Below are positions 18,046 through 26,293 of a DNA stretch of 64,000 nucleotides, piece by piece. Origin of the DNA: Cybelea sp963824595 (GTDB lineage: Bacteria > Vulcanimicrobiota > Vulcanimicrobiia > Vulcanimicrobiales > Vulcanimicrobiaceae); assembly GCA_963824595.1 (NCBI GenBank), contig CAWGPY010000003.1:186001-250000 (forward strand). Reading direction: 5' to 3'. The notes below the pieces were generated by a model. It was not told the DNA's origin. It was given only the letters and a program-made list of their open reading frames with translations, and searched no databases. Position 1 is the first letter of the stretch; each line of letters starts with the position of its first letter. A program made the translations under genes and the position numbers.

Positions 18046-18981
18046 CTAGCCGCCCAGGGCCTCGGCGCCGGCCACGATCTCCAAGAGCTCCTTGGTGATG
18101 GCCGCCTGGCGAGCGTTGTTCATCGCGATGGTCAGCTCGTCAATGAGCTTCGACGCGTTGTCGGTCGCGTTGGTCATCGCGACCAGCTGCGCGGCGAAGA
18201 ACGCCGCATCCGTCTCGAGCATCGCCGAGTAGATCGTGAACTCGAGATACTTCGGGAGCAGCCGCGACAGCACGAACTCCGGCGACGGCGAAAACTCAAT
18301 TGATCCCTTCGACTCGTGCTTCGACTCCGCTTCGCTTCGCTCAGCACTTCGCTCAGGACTGCGCTCGCGGAGTTTACCCTGAGCGGAGTCGAAGGGCGAG
18401 CTTGCCCCTAAGGTATTTGTAATTGGGATTAGACTACGTACTTCCGGGCGTTGCGACATCATCGAGATGAGCCGCTGCGAGACGAGGACGATCTCCGAGA
18501 TCGTGCCGTCGGCGAAGTCGTCGGAGGCGCGGCGCGCCGCTTCGCGCGCGGTGTCGATCTTCGAGCCGGAGCCCAGCGGCCAGGTCGCGTGGTCGGCCAT
18601 TCCCCAGCGGCGGGCGGCGTTGCGGGCCTTGACGCCGATCGTGTAGTAGCGCACGCTCTTGCGCTCGCGCGCGACCCGCTCGGCCGCGCCGATGACGTTG
18701 GAGTTGAACGCGCCGGCGAGCCCCTTGTCCGAGCTGATCAGCACGATCCCCGCGGGCGCGCCCTCTTTGCCGGGGCGCATGAATGGATGGTCCACGGAGG
18801 AGACCGCGGCGATGAGATCGCCCAGCATCTCGGCCAGCGCGTCGGCGTAGGGGCGCGCGCTCTTCTGCGCGGCCTCCGCGCGGCGAATCTTCGCCGCGGC
18901 AACCTGCTTCATCGCCTTCGTGATCTGCTGCGTGTTCTTCAGCGAGCGGATGCGATCGCGAAGATCTTTTACGGTGGGCAC
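18046..18981 (-). CDS. atpG: ATP synthase F1 subunit gamma, carrying an in-frame repeat insertion
   Basis: The central rotor shaft, 311 residues from a GTG that shares one base with the atpA stop. Both coiled-coil arms are present: RIRSLKNTQQITKAMKQVAA at the N-terminus and the C-terminal VAMTNATDNASKLIDELTIA with NNARQAAITKELLEIVAG. Between LIPI (about residue 187) and IEFSPSPEFVLSRLLPKYLE, where relatives have a short variable linker, there are about 35 extra residues including PFDSAQGKLRERSPER. They are the translation of a palindromic DNA repeat (18305-18396). The segment lies in the surface Rossmann-like domain, so the subunit is probably still functional. Confidence 0.96.
   Translation of the reverse strand: MPTVKDLRDRIRSLKNTQQITKAMKQVAAAKIRRAEAAQKSARPYADALAEMLGDLIAAVSSVDHPFMRPGKEGAPAGIVLISSDKGLAGAFNSNVIGAAERVARERKSVRYYTIGVKARNAARRWGMADHATWPLGSGSKIDTAREAARRASDDFADGTISEIVLVSQRLISMMSQRPEVRSLIPITNTLGASSPFDSAQGKLRERSPERSAERSEAESKHESKGSIEFSPSPEFVLSRLLPKYLEFTIYSAMLETDAAFFAAQLVAMTNATDNASKLIDELTIAMNNARQAAITKELLEIVAGAEALGG
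18305..18396. repeat. palindromic repeat element inside atpG
   Basis: Outer 11-bp inverted arms, CCCTTCGACTC (18305-18315) and GAGTCGAAGGG (18386-18396), enclose nested partial copies CTTCGACTCCGC (18319-18330) and CTGAGCGGAGTCGAAG (18379-18394), plus repeated GCTCAG/CTGAGC units. Translated on the gene strand it gives PFDSAQGKLRERSPER and SAERSEAESK. Protein segments of this kind are known from dispersed palindromic repeats in many environmental genomes. No second copy is seen in this window, so dispersal here is inferred. Confidence 0.8.
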
Positions 18982-20480
18982 TAAAAGCTCTTGTTGAAGT
19001 CCGTGAGCGCCGCGTCGAGCTGCTTGCGCGCGTCGTCGGAGAGCTGGCCGCTGTCCGCGATCGCCTTCGGTATCTCGGGATGCTTGGAGTGCAGGTAGTC
19101 GACGAACGCGGTAGCCCAGTTCTGCAGGCGCGGCGTCGCAACGCCGTTGACGAACCCGTTGGTGGCGGCGTAGAGGATCGCCACCTGATCTTCGGTCCGC
19201 TGCGGCTGATACTGCGGCTGCTTGAGCAGCTCGGTGAGCTTCTCGCCGCGCGTCAGCTGGTTCTGCGTGGCCTTGTCGAGATCGCTCGAGAGCTTCGCGA
19301 ACGCCGCGAGGTCGCGGTACTGCGCGAGCTCGAGTTTCAACTGGCCGGCCACCGACTTCATCGCCTTGGTCTGCGCGGCGCCGCCGACGCGCGACACCGA
19401 CAGCCCGATGTCGACCGCGGGACGGATGCCTTGGAAGAACAGCTGCGGCGTCAGGTAGATCTGGCCGTCGGTGATCGAGATGACGTTCGTCGGAATGTAG
19501 GCCGCGAAGTCGCCGGCCTGCGTCTCGATGATGGGCAGCGCCGTCAGCGAGCCGCCGCCCATCTCGTCGGAGAGCTTCGCCGCGCGCTCGAGGAGGCGCG
19601 AATGCAGGTAGAAGACGTCGCCCGGATAGGCCTCGCGGCCCGGCGGACGGCGCAGCAGCAGCGACATCTCGCGATACGACTGCGCGTGCTTGGTGAGATC
19701 GTCGTAGATGATGAGGACGTCTTTGCCCTCGAACATCAGTTCCTCGGCCATCGCGCAGCCGGCGAACGGCGCCAGCCAGCGCAGGGCCGCGGCCTCCGAC
19801 GGGCTCACGGTGACGATGGTCGTATAGGCCATCGCGCCCTTCTGCTCGAGCAGCTCGGCGAGCGCCGCGACCGTCGAATTCTTCTGGCCGATGGCGACGT
19901 ACACGCAGAAAACGTCGCGGCCACGCTGATTGATGATCGTGTCGATCGCGATCGCCGTCTTGCCGGTCGACCGGTCGCCGATGATGAGCTCGCGCTGGCC
20001 CTTGCCGATCGGAATCAGCGCGTCGATGGCGCGGATGCCGGTCTGCAGCGGCTGCTTGACGGGCTGGCGCTGCACGACGGTGGGCGCGACGTTCTCGATC
20101 GTGCGAAAGCGCGTCGCCGCGATGTCGCCCTTGCCGTCGAGCGGCTCGCCCAGCGGATTGACCACGCGACCGAGGAGCGCCTCGCCGACCGGCACCGACG
20201 CGATGCGTCCGGTGCGCCGCACCCGCGTGCCTTCCTTGATGTCGACGTCGGGCCCCATGATCACGACGCCGACGTTATCCTCTTCGAGGTTGAGCGCAAC
20301 GCCTTGCAGTCCGTTTTCGAACTCGACGAGCTCCGACGAGCGAACGCCGCGCAGCCCGTAGACGCGCGCGAGGTTCGCCCCGACCTCGATCACCGTACCG
20401 ACCTCGTCTTCTTGGACTCCGGTCTTGAACTGCTCGATCTGCTGCTTGAGAATACCGGCGATTTCGTCAGCGTTTATCAT
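18981..20480 (-). CDS. atpA: ATP synthase F1 subunit alpha
   Basis: The non-catalytic nucleotide-binding subunit, 499 residues, normal length. It shows the N-terminal barrel (EVGTVIEVGANLARVYGLRG), Walker A GDRSTGKTAIAIDTIINQRG, KDVLIIYDDLTKHAQSYREM, and YIPTNVISITDGQIYLTPQL with the arginine finger region GLSVSRVGGAAQTKAMK. It starts 26 bp after the atpH stop. Confidence 0.98.
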   Translation of the reverse strand: MINADEIAGILKQQIEQFKTGVQEDEVGTVIEVGANLARVYGLRGVRSSELVEFENGLQGVALNLEEDNVGVVIMGPDVDIKEGTRVRRTGRIASVPVGEALLGRVVNPLGEPLDGKGDIAATRFRTIENVAPTVVQRQPVKQPLQTGIRAIDALIPIGKGQRELIIGDRSTGKTAIAIDTIINQRGRDVFCVYVAIGQKNSTVAALAELLEQKGAMAYTTIVTVSPSEAAALRWLAPFAGCAMAEELMFEGKDVLIIYDDLTKHAQSYREMSLLLRRPPGREAYPGDVFYLHSRLLERAAKLSDEMGGGSLTALPIIETQAGDFAAYIPTNVISITDGQIYLTPQLFFQGIRPAVDIGLSVSRVGGAAQTKAMKSVAGQLKLELAQYRDLAAFAKLSSDLDKATQNQLTRGEKLTELLKQPQYQPQRTEDQVAILYAATNGFVNGVATPRLQNWATAFVDYLHSKHPEIPKAIADSGQLSDDARKQLDAALTDFNKSF

Positions 20481-20506
20481 CCGTCAATTTCCTGTCGTGC
20501 GTCTTT

Positions 20507-21049
20507 CTAGTTGGTGTGAGAGAGCTCGCGGGCGAGCGAATCCAGGCGTCCGGCGATCGAGGCGTCGATGCGGCGGTCGCCCATCATCATTCGCAGTCCG
20601 CCGATGAGGCTCGGATCGACGACCTGCGTGACCTCGAACTTCTTGCCGTAGGTGCGTTCCAGCTTGTCGATCAGGCGGCCGTACTCCGCGCGGTCGAGTT
20701 CGCGTGCCGTCTCCAGCGTGAGCCGCTCGACGCCGCGCGCCTCGCGTTCGAGCGTGAGGTATTCGGCGACGATCGCCGCCAGCAGGCTTTCGCGCCGCTT
20801 GCGAACGAGCAGCAGCAGCGCGTGGAGCGCGATCGGGTGGACCTTGCCTTCGAACACTTGCCCGAGCACGCGTTCCTTCGCCGGCCGGTCGACGACCGGC
20901 GATTCGAAGAAGTCGCGCACGAGGCCCGGGGCGCCCATCGCGTCGCCGATGGCCCGCAGGTCGGCGCTCACACGCTCGACGGCGTCCTGCTCCTTGCCCA
21001 GCATCGCGATCGCGACGGCGTAGCGGCGCGCCAGCGTCTGATTAACCAC
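20507..21049 (-). CDS. atpH: ATP synthase F1 subunit delta
   Basis: The OSCP/delta subunit that joins the F1 crown to the b-type stalk; 180 residues from the GTG at 21049, which overlaps the end of the b gene. The N-terminal six-helix domain begins NQTLARRYAVAIAMLGKEQD and includes FFESPVVDRPAKERVLGQVF; the C-terminal beta domain is GKKFEVTQVVDPSLIGGLRM, with the family GG motif. A start at 21112 would add 21 residues that lie inside the previous gene and is unlikely. Confidence 0.92.
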   Translation of the reverse strand: MVNQTLARRYAVAIAMLGKEQDAVERVSADLRAIGDAMGAPGLVRDFFESPVVDRPAKERVLGQVFEGKVHPIALHALLLLVRKRRESLLAAIVAEYLTLEREARGVERLTLETARELDRAEYGRLIDKLERTYGKKFEVTQVVDPSLIGGLRMMMGDRRIDASIAGRLDSLARELSHTN

Positions 21050-21545
21050 GGCTCGCGGCCTCGAGCGATCCGGCAAACGCGTCCACGAGACGCGCGTCGG
21101 CGGCCGCGTCAACGCGCAGCGCAGCCTCCTCGCGAGCGCGTTTGAGCGCGCCTTCGACGAGCTCGTCGCGCAGCAGAGCGCGCGCCGCGGCGCGCGCGCG
21201 TTCCAACTCGCGGCCCGCGTCGGCCAGCGCGCGTTCGCCGGCCTCGGTGGTCTCTTCGCGCATCGCCTCGCGCTCGTGCTCGACGCGCTCGATCACGCGC
21301 CGTTCGATCAGATCCGCGTCGCGATGCGCGGTCGCAATCTCCTGCCGCAGCATCTCGAGCGCGCCCTTGACCTCGTCCCGATGGCGCTCCGCCTCGGCGA
21401 TCTGCGCGTTGCTGCGCGCCTGCGCAGCCAGAAACACCGGCAGGAGCACCTTGAACCACATGTAGACCAGCACGCCGATGAAGACGATCGATGAAACGAC
21501 CTGGCTCCAGACCGCGATCTCGAGGTAGAGCTTGGCCTCGTTCAC
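21042..21545 (-). CDS. atpF: ATP synthase Fo subunit b (first-helix plus coiled coil)
   Basis: A 167-residue peripheral stalk subunit with one N-terminal membrane helix (WSQVVSSIVFIGVLVYMWF) and a long Ala/Glu/Arg-rich coiled coil (HRDEVKGALEMLRQEIATAH ... ALLRDELVEGALKRAREEA). It overlaps a second, divergent b-type gene upstream (ATGA), so this synthase probably has a b/b' heterodimeric stalk. The sequence is too divergent for me to say which of the two is b and which b'. Confidence 0.88.
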   Translation of the reverse strand: MNEAKLYLEIAVWSQVVSSIVFIGVLVYMWFKVLLPVFLAAQARSNAQIAEAERHRDEVKGALEMLRQEIATAHRDADLIERRVIERVEHEREAMREETTEAGERALADAGRELERARAAARALLRDELVEGALKRAREEAALRVDAAADARLVDAFAGSLEAASRG

Positions 21546-21976
21546 TTCGCGGCCTCGGGGATCACGCGGTCGAGCATGAACTGCGCCACGCGGTCCATGG
21601 CCTCACGCTCTCCGGCGCGTGCCGCGTCGAGCTCTCCGGCGGCGGTGCGCTGCGCCTTTGCGACGATCGCCTGCGCCCGGCGGGCGTAGTCGGCCGACAG
21701 CTCGGCGGTTTCGTTCGACGCCTCCGCGCGACCCGCGGCGACGCGCTGCTCGGCCTCGCGCCGGGCCGCGGCGCGGATGGCTTCGGCTTGCGCGCGCAAC
21801 TCGTGCGCGTCGGCCTGATACCGATCGTAATCGGAGACCAGGCTGTTGATGTAGGCGCGCCGCCTCGCGATCGCAGCGGCGACCGGTCGGAGAAACACAA
21901 CGTTCAACACCGCGAAGAAGATCGCGAAGTTGATCAGTTGTACGACCAGCGTCCCGTCGATCGAGAGGAAGGACAC
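21542..21976 (-). CDS. ATP synthase Fo subunit b' (second b-type stalk subunit)
   Basis: One hundred and forty-four residues with the canonical b-type start: IDGTLVVQLINFAIFFAVLN as the membrane helix, then VFLRPVAAAIARRRAYINSL and a continuous coiled coil to the end. It sits between atpE and the other b gene with a three-base gap and a 4-bp overlap. Paired b and b' genes are best known from cyanobacteria, chloroplasts and photosynthetic Proteobacteria, but also occur in other phyla. Confidence 0.88.
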   Translation of the reverse strand: MSFLSIDGTLVVQLINFAIFFAVLNVVFLRPVAAAIARRRAYINSLVSDYDRYQADAHELRAQAEAIRAAARREAEQRVAAGRAEASNETAELSADYARRAQAIVAKAQRTAAGELDAARAGEREAMDRVAQFMLDRVIPEAAK

Positions 21977-21979
21977 GAG

Positions 21980-22258
21980 CTATTTTACCAGCGTCGTGAT
22001 GATCGCCGGCACCTTGGCCACGACCAGCAGGATGTAGAAGGACAGCGCGATCGCGATGAACGGCACCGCCTCCAGCACGCCGACGCCCAAGAACATGAAG
22101 AGGAAAATGTTCGGACGGGCCTCGGGCTGGCGCGCGATCGCCTCGACGGCCTTGGAAGCGACGATGCCGTCGCCGACTGCCGAACCGAAGGCGACCCCCG
22201 AGATCACGATGCCGAAGCAGATCACTGCCGCGGCCGCAATTATAGCTTCTGGGTTCAC
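21980..22258 (-). CDS. atpE: ATP synthase Fo subunit c
   Basis: The 92-residue rotor-ring proteolipid: two helices (AIIAAAAVICFGIVISGVAF and LGVGVLEAVPFIAIALSFYI) joined by the polar loop ARQPEARP. The ion-binding carboxylate is Glu63 in VLEAVPF. The residue after it is Ala, and the Gln and Ser/Thr ligands typical of sodium-type rings are absent, so proton coupling is the likelier reading. The start is GTG at 22258. Confidence 0.95.
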   Translation of the reverse strand: MNPEAIIAAAAVICFGIVISGVAFGSAVGDGIVASKAVEAIARQPEARPNIFLFMFLGVGVLEAVPFIAIALSFYILLVVAKVPAIITTLVK

Positions 22259-22270
22259 AGAGGTTCCTTT

Positions 22271-23002
22271 CTAGTGCTCGTCGGCAAGCGCCAACGAGAG
22301 ATAGACGATTGCCAGTAGCGTAAAGACGAAAGCCTGGATCGTCCCGACGAAAAAGTTGAAGAACTGGATCAAGATCGGAACGACGGCCACGCCCAACGAG
22401 AGGTTGAAGAATCCGATGCTGACGTGTGCCAAGATGATCGACGTGACGATCACGAAGAGCAGCTCGCCCACGAAGATGTTGAAGAAGAGCCGCGCTGCGA
22501 GCGTAATGGGGCGCAAGATCTCGTCGAGGATGTTCACCGGCAGCAGGGCCGGGAACGGCTTGAGCACGTGGCCGAAGTACGAGAGCCCCTTCTTCCGGAA
22601 CGCGACGGTTTGTATCATCACGAAGACGACCAGCGCGAGCGGGACGACCGTGTTGAGGTCGGCGGTGGGCGACCCGCCGAACGGCAGTCCGAGCGCCTTG
22701 AACGGCAGCATGCCGAACTGGTTGAGCAAGAAAATGAACATGAAGAGCGCTACGAAGAACGGCACGAACCGCTCGCCGCTGCCGCCCAGCACGCTCGTCA
22801 CGAGGTCGGCGATGTAGTTGAAGACGGCTTCGAGCACCGCCTGGCGCTTGGTCACGTACGGCGAACGGTAGCTGGCGCCGATCCAGCCGAAGAACAATAG
22901 CGCAATAACCATGACGAGCCACGTCGTCATGATCGTGTCGGCATGAACCGGCCCGAGCAATGGCACGTGCCAAAGAATGTGTTCGCCGATTTGTTCGTGC
23001 AC
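22271..23002 (-). CDS. atpB: ATP synthase Fo subunit a
   Basis: The stator membrane subunit that forms the ion half-channels; 243 residues, five or six helices. The essential arginine is Arg171 in ITLAARLFFNIFVGEL, and the first conserved segment is FVPFFVALFMFIFLLNQFGM. The C-terminal helix FNFFVGTIQAFVFTLLAIVY carries the conserved Gln of the family. It lies between the subunit I gene and atpE. Confidence 0.96.
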   Translation of the reverse strand: MHEQIGEHILWHVPLLGPVHADTIMTTWLVMVIALLFFGWIGASYRSPYVTKRQAVLEAVFNYIADLVTSVLGGSGERFVPFFVALFMFIFLLNQFGMLPFKALGLPFGGSPTADLNTVVPLALVVFVMIQTVAFRKKGLSYFGHVLKPFPALLPVNILDEILRPITLAARLFFNIFVGELLFVIVTSIILAHVSIGFFNLSLGVAVVPILIQFFNFFVGTIQAFVFTLLAIVYLSLALADEH

Positions 23003-23005
23003 GCG

Positions 23006-23407
23006 TTATGGATCCGTAGAAGGCTTGTGTCGGGACGCGCCCAGCGCGTACGCCGCGAGCGGGAAAAAGAAACCGGCGAGGAACGGCCCCAGCGACCACC
23101 ACGGTCCCCGGGCCGCCAACGCCGCGGCTACTATACTAAAGGCTGCCAGCCGCAGTAAACTACTTAACCCAAAGAACGCCGGGTTCCGCGTTTCTACCAG
23201 GCGCTCGCTTCCTCGCATGATCCCCAGCGCATTGAGGATGCCGCAGAGAAACCCCGCGCCCAGCGCGAGGGCGCCGTAGCGGCTCCAGATCAGCACGACG
23301 AGGCAGGCGGCGAGGGCGATCAGGGTCGTCCGGACGACGACCGACCACTTGAAGCGGAAGTAGGCGGCGAGCTCGGCGGCCTGTTGCGACGAAGGGTCGG
23401 CCTTCAC
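23006..23407 (-). CDS. ATP synthase subunit I (AtpI/AtpR-like)
   Basis: A 133-residue membrane protein with four hydrophobic segments (TTLIALAACLVVLIW, ALALGAGFLCGILNALGIM, LLRLAAFSIVAAALAA, LGPFLAGFFFPLAAYALG). Position directly upstream of atpB, size and topology match the ATP synthase I family, which helps c-ring assembly or ion supply. It overlaps the small gene upstream by four bases (ATGA). Confidence 0.8.
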   Translation of the reverse strand: MKADPSSQQAAELAAYFRFKWSVVVRTTLIALAACLVVLIWSRYGALALGAGFLCGILNALGIMRGSERLVETRNPAFFGLSSLLRLAAFSIVAAALAARGPWWSLGPFLAGFFFPLAAYALGASRHKPSTDP

Positions 23408-23592
23408 CGCATGGACCGCACGATGAGCCGGATCGCGCCGTAGCCGCCCGCCGCCGCCCCGACCACCAGGCCGGCGGGCACGAGGAGCGGCTGACCGGTT
23501 CGATTGGCGGCCAGCACCCCGATCAACAGTCCGATGACCGCGGCGCCCGCGAAGGTCCCGCCGGCGACGACCACCGGCAAGAGCTCGCGCAC
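23404..23592 (-). CDS. AtpZ/AtpQ-like small membrane protein
   Basis: A 62-residue protein of two helices (ELLPVVVAGGTFAGAAVIGL and GQPLLVPAGLVVGAAAGGYG) ending in IRLIVRSMR. It is the first gene of the ATP synthase cluster, where AtpZ/AtpQ (F0F1-ATPase gene 1) proteins usually sit; the helical hairpin with Gly-rich second helix fits. I take the GTG at 23592, immediately after the wecB stop; a longer frame to 23778 runs inside wecB. Confidence 0.7.
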   Translation of the reverse strand: MRELLPVVVAGGTFAGAAVIGLLIGVLAANRTGQPLLVPAGLVVGAAAGGYGAIRLIVRSMR

Positions 23593-23593
23593 G

Positions 23594-24769
23594 CTAGGCG
23601 GTGCTGGCCGGGCCGCGCACCGGCTGCCCGGCAAACGGCTCCGGGTACGGGCCGCCGCGCAACCGCGCCAAGAGCCAATCGGCGATTCGCCCCGAGGCCC
23701 GGCCGTCGCCGTAGGGATTGGCGGCGTGCGCCATCTGCGCGTAGGCGGCCTCGTCGGTGAGCAGCCGGTGCGCCGCACCGGCGATGTGGGTGCGGTCGTG
23801 ACCGACGAGCTCGAGCGTTCCGGCGATCAGGCCCTCCGGTCGCTCGGTCTCGTCGCGCATCACGAGCACCGGCTTGCCGAGACACGGCGCCTCTTCTTGC
23901 AGACCGCCCGAGTCGGTGAGCACGAACGTAGATGCTTTCACCGCCGCAACCATCTCGGCGTAGTCGATGGGATCGACGAGCACGACGCCGGAAATGCCGT
24001 CGAGCACCGCGTGCGCCACGGGCGCGACGCGCGGCGACGGATGAACCGGCCAATAGATCTGCGGGCGCATCGGCTCGCGGGCGATGTCGGCCAGCGCCTC
24101 GCACATCTCGCGCATGTGCGGATGATTCTCGCGGCGGTGCGCCGTCACGACGACGATCGGGCGCGACGGATCGAGCTCGTTCCAGCGCGGCGGATACGGC
24201 AGGTCGTCGCGCTCGGCCGTGCCCAGGAATGCGTCGATTACGGTGTTGCCGGTCACGATCACGTCGTTGGGATCCACGTTTTCGGCCAGCAAGTGATCGC
24301 GCGAGAGCGGCGTGGGCGCGAAATGGTACGACGTGATCGTCGCGGTGAGCCGGCGGTTCATCTCCTCCGGATAGGGCAGCCAGCGGTTCGACGTCCGTAA
24401 GCCCGCCTCGACGTGCCCCACCGCGATCTTCTGATAGAACGCCGCCAGCGCCGCCGCAGTGCTGGTGGTCGTGTCGCCGTGAACGAGCACGACGTCGGGC
24501 TTGGCCTCGGTCAGCACGCGTTCCATGCCGGCCAGCACGCGCGTCGTCACGTCGGTCAGCGTCTGGTCCTCGGTCATAACGTCGAGGTCGTAGCGCGGCG
24601 CGATCGCGAACAGCTCGAGAAGATCGTCGAGCATCTGCCGGTGCTGCGCCGTGACGCAGACGAGATCTTCGATCTCGGGGTGCGAGTCGAGCGCGTGAAC
24701 GACCGGTGCCATCTTGATGGTGTCCGGGCGCGTTCCGAAGACGCTCATGACTTTCAGCTTGTCGGTCAT
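23594..24769 (-). CDS. wecB: UDP-N-acetylglucosamine 2-epimerase (non-hydrolysing)
   Basis: Interconverts UDP-GlcNAc and UDP-ManNAc for surface polysaccharide or teichoic-type linkage units. The 391 residues open with KLKVMSVFGTRPDTIKMAPV and include VTAQHRQMLDDLLELF, LVHGDTTTSTAAALAA, VGHVEAGLRTSNRWLPYPEE and LTDSGGLQEEAPCLGKPVLV, the standard epimerase signature. The ATG at 24769 has AAGGAA before it; the longer frame (to 24850) is not conserved. It lies between the WecA-like gene and the ATP synthase genes. Confidence 0.95.
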   Translation of the reverse strand: MTDKLKVMSVFGTRPDTIKMAPVVHALDSHPEIEDLVCVTAQHRQMLDDLLELFAIAPRYDLDVMTEDQTLTDVTTRVLAGMERVLTEAKPDVVLVHGDTTTSTAAALAAFYQKIAVGHVEAGLRTSNRWLPYPEEMNRRLTATITSYHFAPTPLSRDHLLAENVDPNDVIVTGNTVIDAFLGTAERDDLPYPPRWNELDPSRPIVVVTAHRRENHPHMREMCEALADIAREPMRPQIYWPVHPSPRVAPVAHAVLDGISGVVLVDPIDYAEMVAAVKASTFVLTDSGGLQEEAPCLGKPVLVMRDETERPEGLIAGTLELVGHDRTHIAGAAHRLLTDEAAYAQMAHAANPYGDGRASGRIADWLLARLRGGPYPEPFAGQPVRGPASTA

Positions 24770-24777
24770 CAATTTCC

Positions 24778-25821
24778 TTAGGTCGCGTGTCGAAAAACGT
24801 GAGTGAACTCGCCCGAGAAGGCGAGCGCCACCGCGCCGAGCACGAAGCACACGGCGTAGAGCAGCAGCACGGCCTGACGAACGTTGAGCCCAAAACGGAA
24901 GATCAGCTGGTGGTGGAAGTGGCCGCGATCGGCCTCGCCGATCGGCTTTCCGCCGAGCGCGCGCCGCACGATCGCCGCCGCCGTGTCGAGGACGGGGAGC
25001 GCGAGCACGAGCAGCGGCACGACCACGCTGATCGCGATGGCCGTCTTGCTGGCGCCGATGATCGACACCGTCGCGAAGACGTAGCCGATGAAGAGCGATC
25101 CGGCATCGCCCAAGATGATCCGCGCCGGATTGAAGTTATAGGGGAGGAACCCCAATGCCGCGCCCGCCAGCGCCACGACGACGAGCGCCACGACCGGATT
25201 GGCGTGCAGCACCGCGATCACGAACAGGAAGATGCTCGAGATCGCCGCGACGCCGGCCAGCAGGCCGTCGAGGCCGTCGAGGAAGTTGATCGCGTTCATC
25301 ATGCCGACGTACCACAGCAGCGTGAGCGGCACGCCCGCCCACAGCGGGAAGTCGATCCAGTTCGTGCCCGGATTGCGATCGAACGGATTGGTGATGCCGG
25401 GGATCACGAAACCGTAGAGCATCGAGATCAGGGCTACGACGATCTGCGCGATCAGCTTGTTGCGCGGGCGCATCTGCATGACGTCGTCCCAGACGCCCAC
25501 TCCCAAGATCAGCAGGCTGCCGAAGAGCAGGCCCACGAGCCGGTGGATCGCGTCGAACTGCTCGGAGGCGGGCAAGAATCCGAGCGGCGACGCAACCGCG
25601 ACGCCCAGCACGGCGAAGAGCGCGAACGCGAAGCCCAGGAACACCGCGATGCCTCCGACGCGCGGCTTCGGCGACGCGTGCATGCGCCGGTCGGCGCCGT
25701 CGTCGTCGACGATGCCGAGCCGCGTCGCGAGGCGCACGACCAGCGGGGTCGCGAGCGCGCTGACGCCCGCCGCCAGCCCGAAGCCGGCAGCGTAGAGCAC
25801 TCCGGGGCTCACGTGAGTCAT
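24778..25821 (-). CDS. undecaprenyl-phosphate GlcNAc-1-phosphate transferase (WecA/MraY family)
   Basis: A polytopic membrane enzyme that loads a sugar-1-phosphate on undecaprenyl phosphate. Of 347 residues, about eleven hydrophobic segments are visible, with the family motifs RRMHASPKPRVGGIAVFLG, MNAINFLDGLDGLLAGVAAI (NxxNxxDGxDGL), NFNPARIILGDAGSLFIGYV and the cytoplasmic EADRGHFHHQLIFRFG. The HxHH-type loop and N/D pattern place it with WecA/TagO rather than MraY. The start at 25821 overlaps the deaminase stop (ATGA). Next to wecB it suggests a shared polysaccharide or linkage-unit pathway. Confidence 0.9.
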   Translation of the reverse strand: MTHVSPGVLYAAGFGLAAGVSALATPLVVRLATRLGIVDDDGADRRMHASPKPRVGGIAVFLGFAFALFAVLGVAVASPLGFLPASEQFDAIHRLVGLLFGSLLILGVGVWDDVMQMRPRNKLIAQIVVALISMLYGFVIPGITNPFDRNPGTNWIDFPLWAGVPLTLLWYVGMMNAINFLDGLDGLLAGVAAISSIFLFVIAVLHANPVVALVVVALAGAALGFLPYNFNPARIILGDAGSLFIGYVFATVSIIGASKTAIAISVVVPLLVLALPVLDTAAAIVRRALGGKPIGEADRGHFHHQLIFRFGLNVRQAVLLLYAVCFVLGAVALAFSGEFTHVFRHAT

Positions 25822-26252
25822 CGCGCGCCCTCGAGCGCGGCATAGTGCACGAGCGCCACACCGGCCTCGGCCAAGAGCTGCGACGCGATCGCATCGGGAT
25901 ACGCCTCGCCGTAGACGATCTTGGCGACGCCCGCGCTGATCAGCAGCTTCGAACAGTTGACGCACGGCTGGTGCGTGCAGTACGCCGTCGCGTGCTCGAG
26001 GCTCACGCCGTGCAGCGCGCCCTGAACGACGGCGTTCGCCTCGGCGTGCGTGGCGCGCAGGCAGTGGTCGTTGACCAGCGAGCAGCCGACCTCGCTGCAG
26101 TGCGCGACTCCTCGCGGCGCGCCGTTATAGCCCGTCGTGAGGATTCGGTGGTCGCGCATCAGCACGCAACCGACCGACGCGCGCGGACACGTGGCACGCG
26201 TCGCGACGGTATGTGCGATCTGCATAAAGTACTCGTCCCAGCCGGGGCGCAT
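25818..26252 (-). CDS. dCMP/cytidine deaminase family protein (ComEB-like)
   Basis: A zinc-dependent deaminase of 144 residues, likely converting dCMP to dUMP for thymidylate synthesis. Zinc ligands are in ATHAEANAV (His, with catalytic Glu) and HQPCVNCSKLL (two Cys). The N-terminus RPGWDEYFMQIAHTVATRAT and TGYNGAPRGVAHCSEVGC match ComEB/deoxycytidylate deaminases. AGAGG stands eight bases before the ATG. It is the first gene of the run that leads into wecA, wecB and the ATP synthase genes. Confidence 0.92.
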   Translation of the reverse strand: MRPGWDEYFMQIAHTVATRATCPRASVGCVLMRDHRILTTGYNGAPRGVAHCSEVGCSLVNDHCLRATHAEANAVVQGALHGVSLEHATAYCTHQPCVNCSKLLISAGVAKIVYGEAYPDAIASQLLAEAGVALVHYAALEGAR

Positions 26253-26293
26253 CGTCCGGCCTCTTTAGTAGAAGAGCGCCGATGCCCTTCGCG

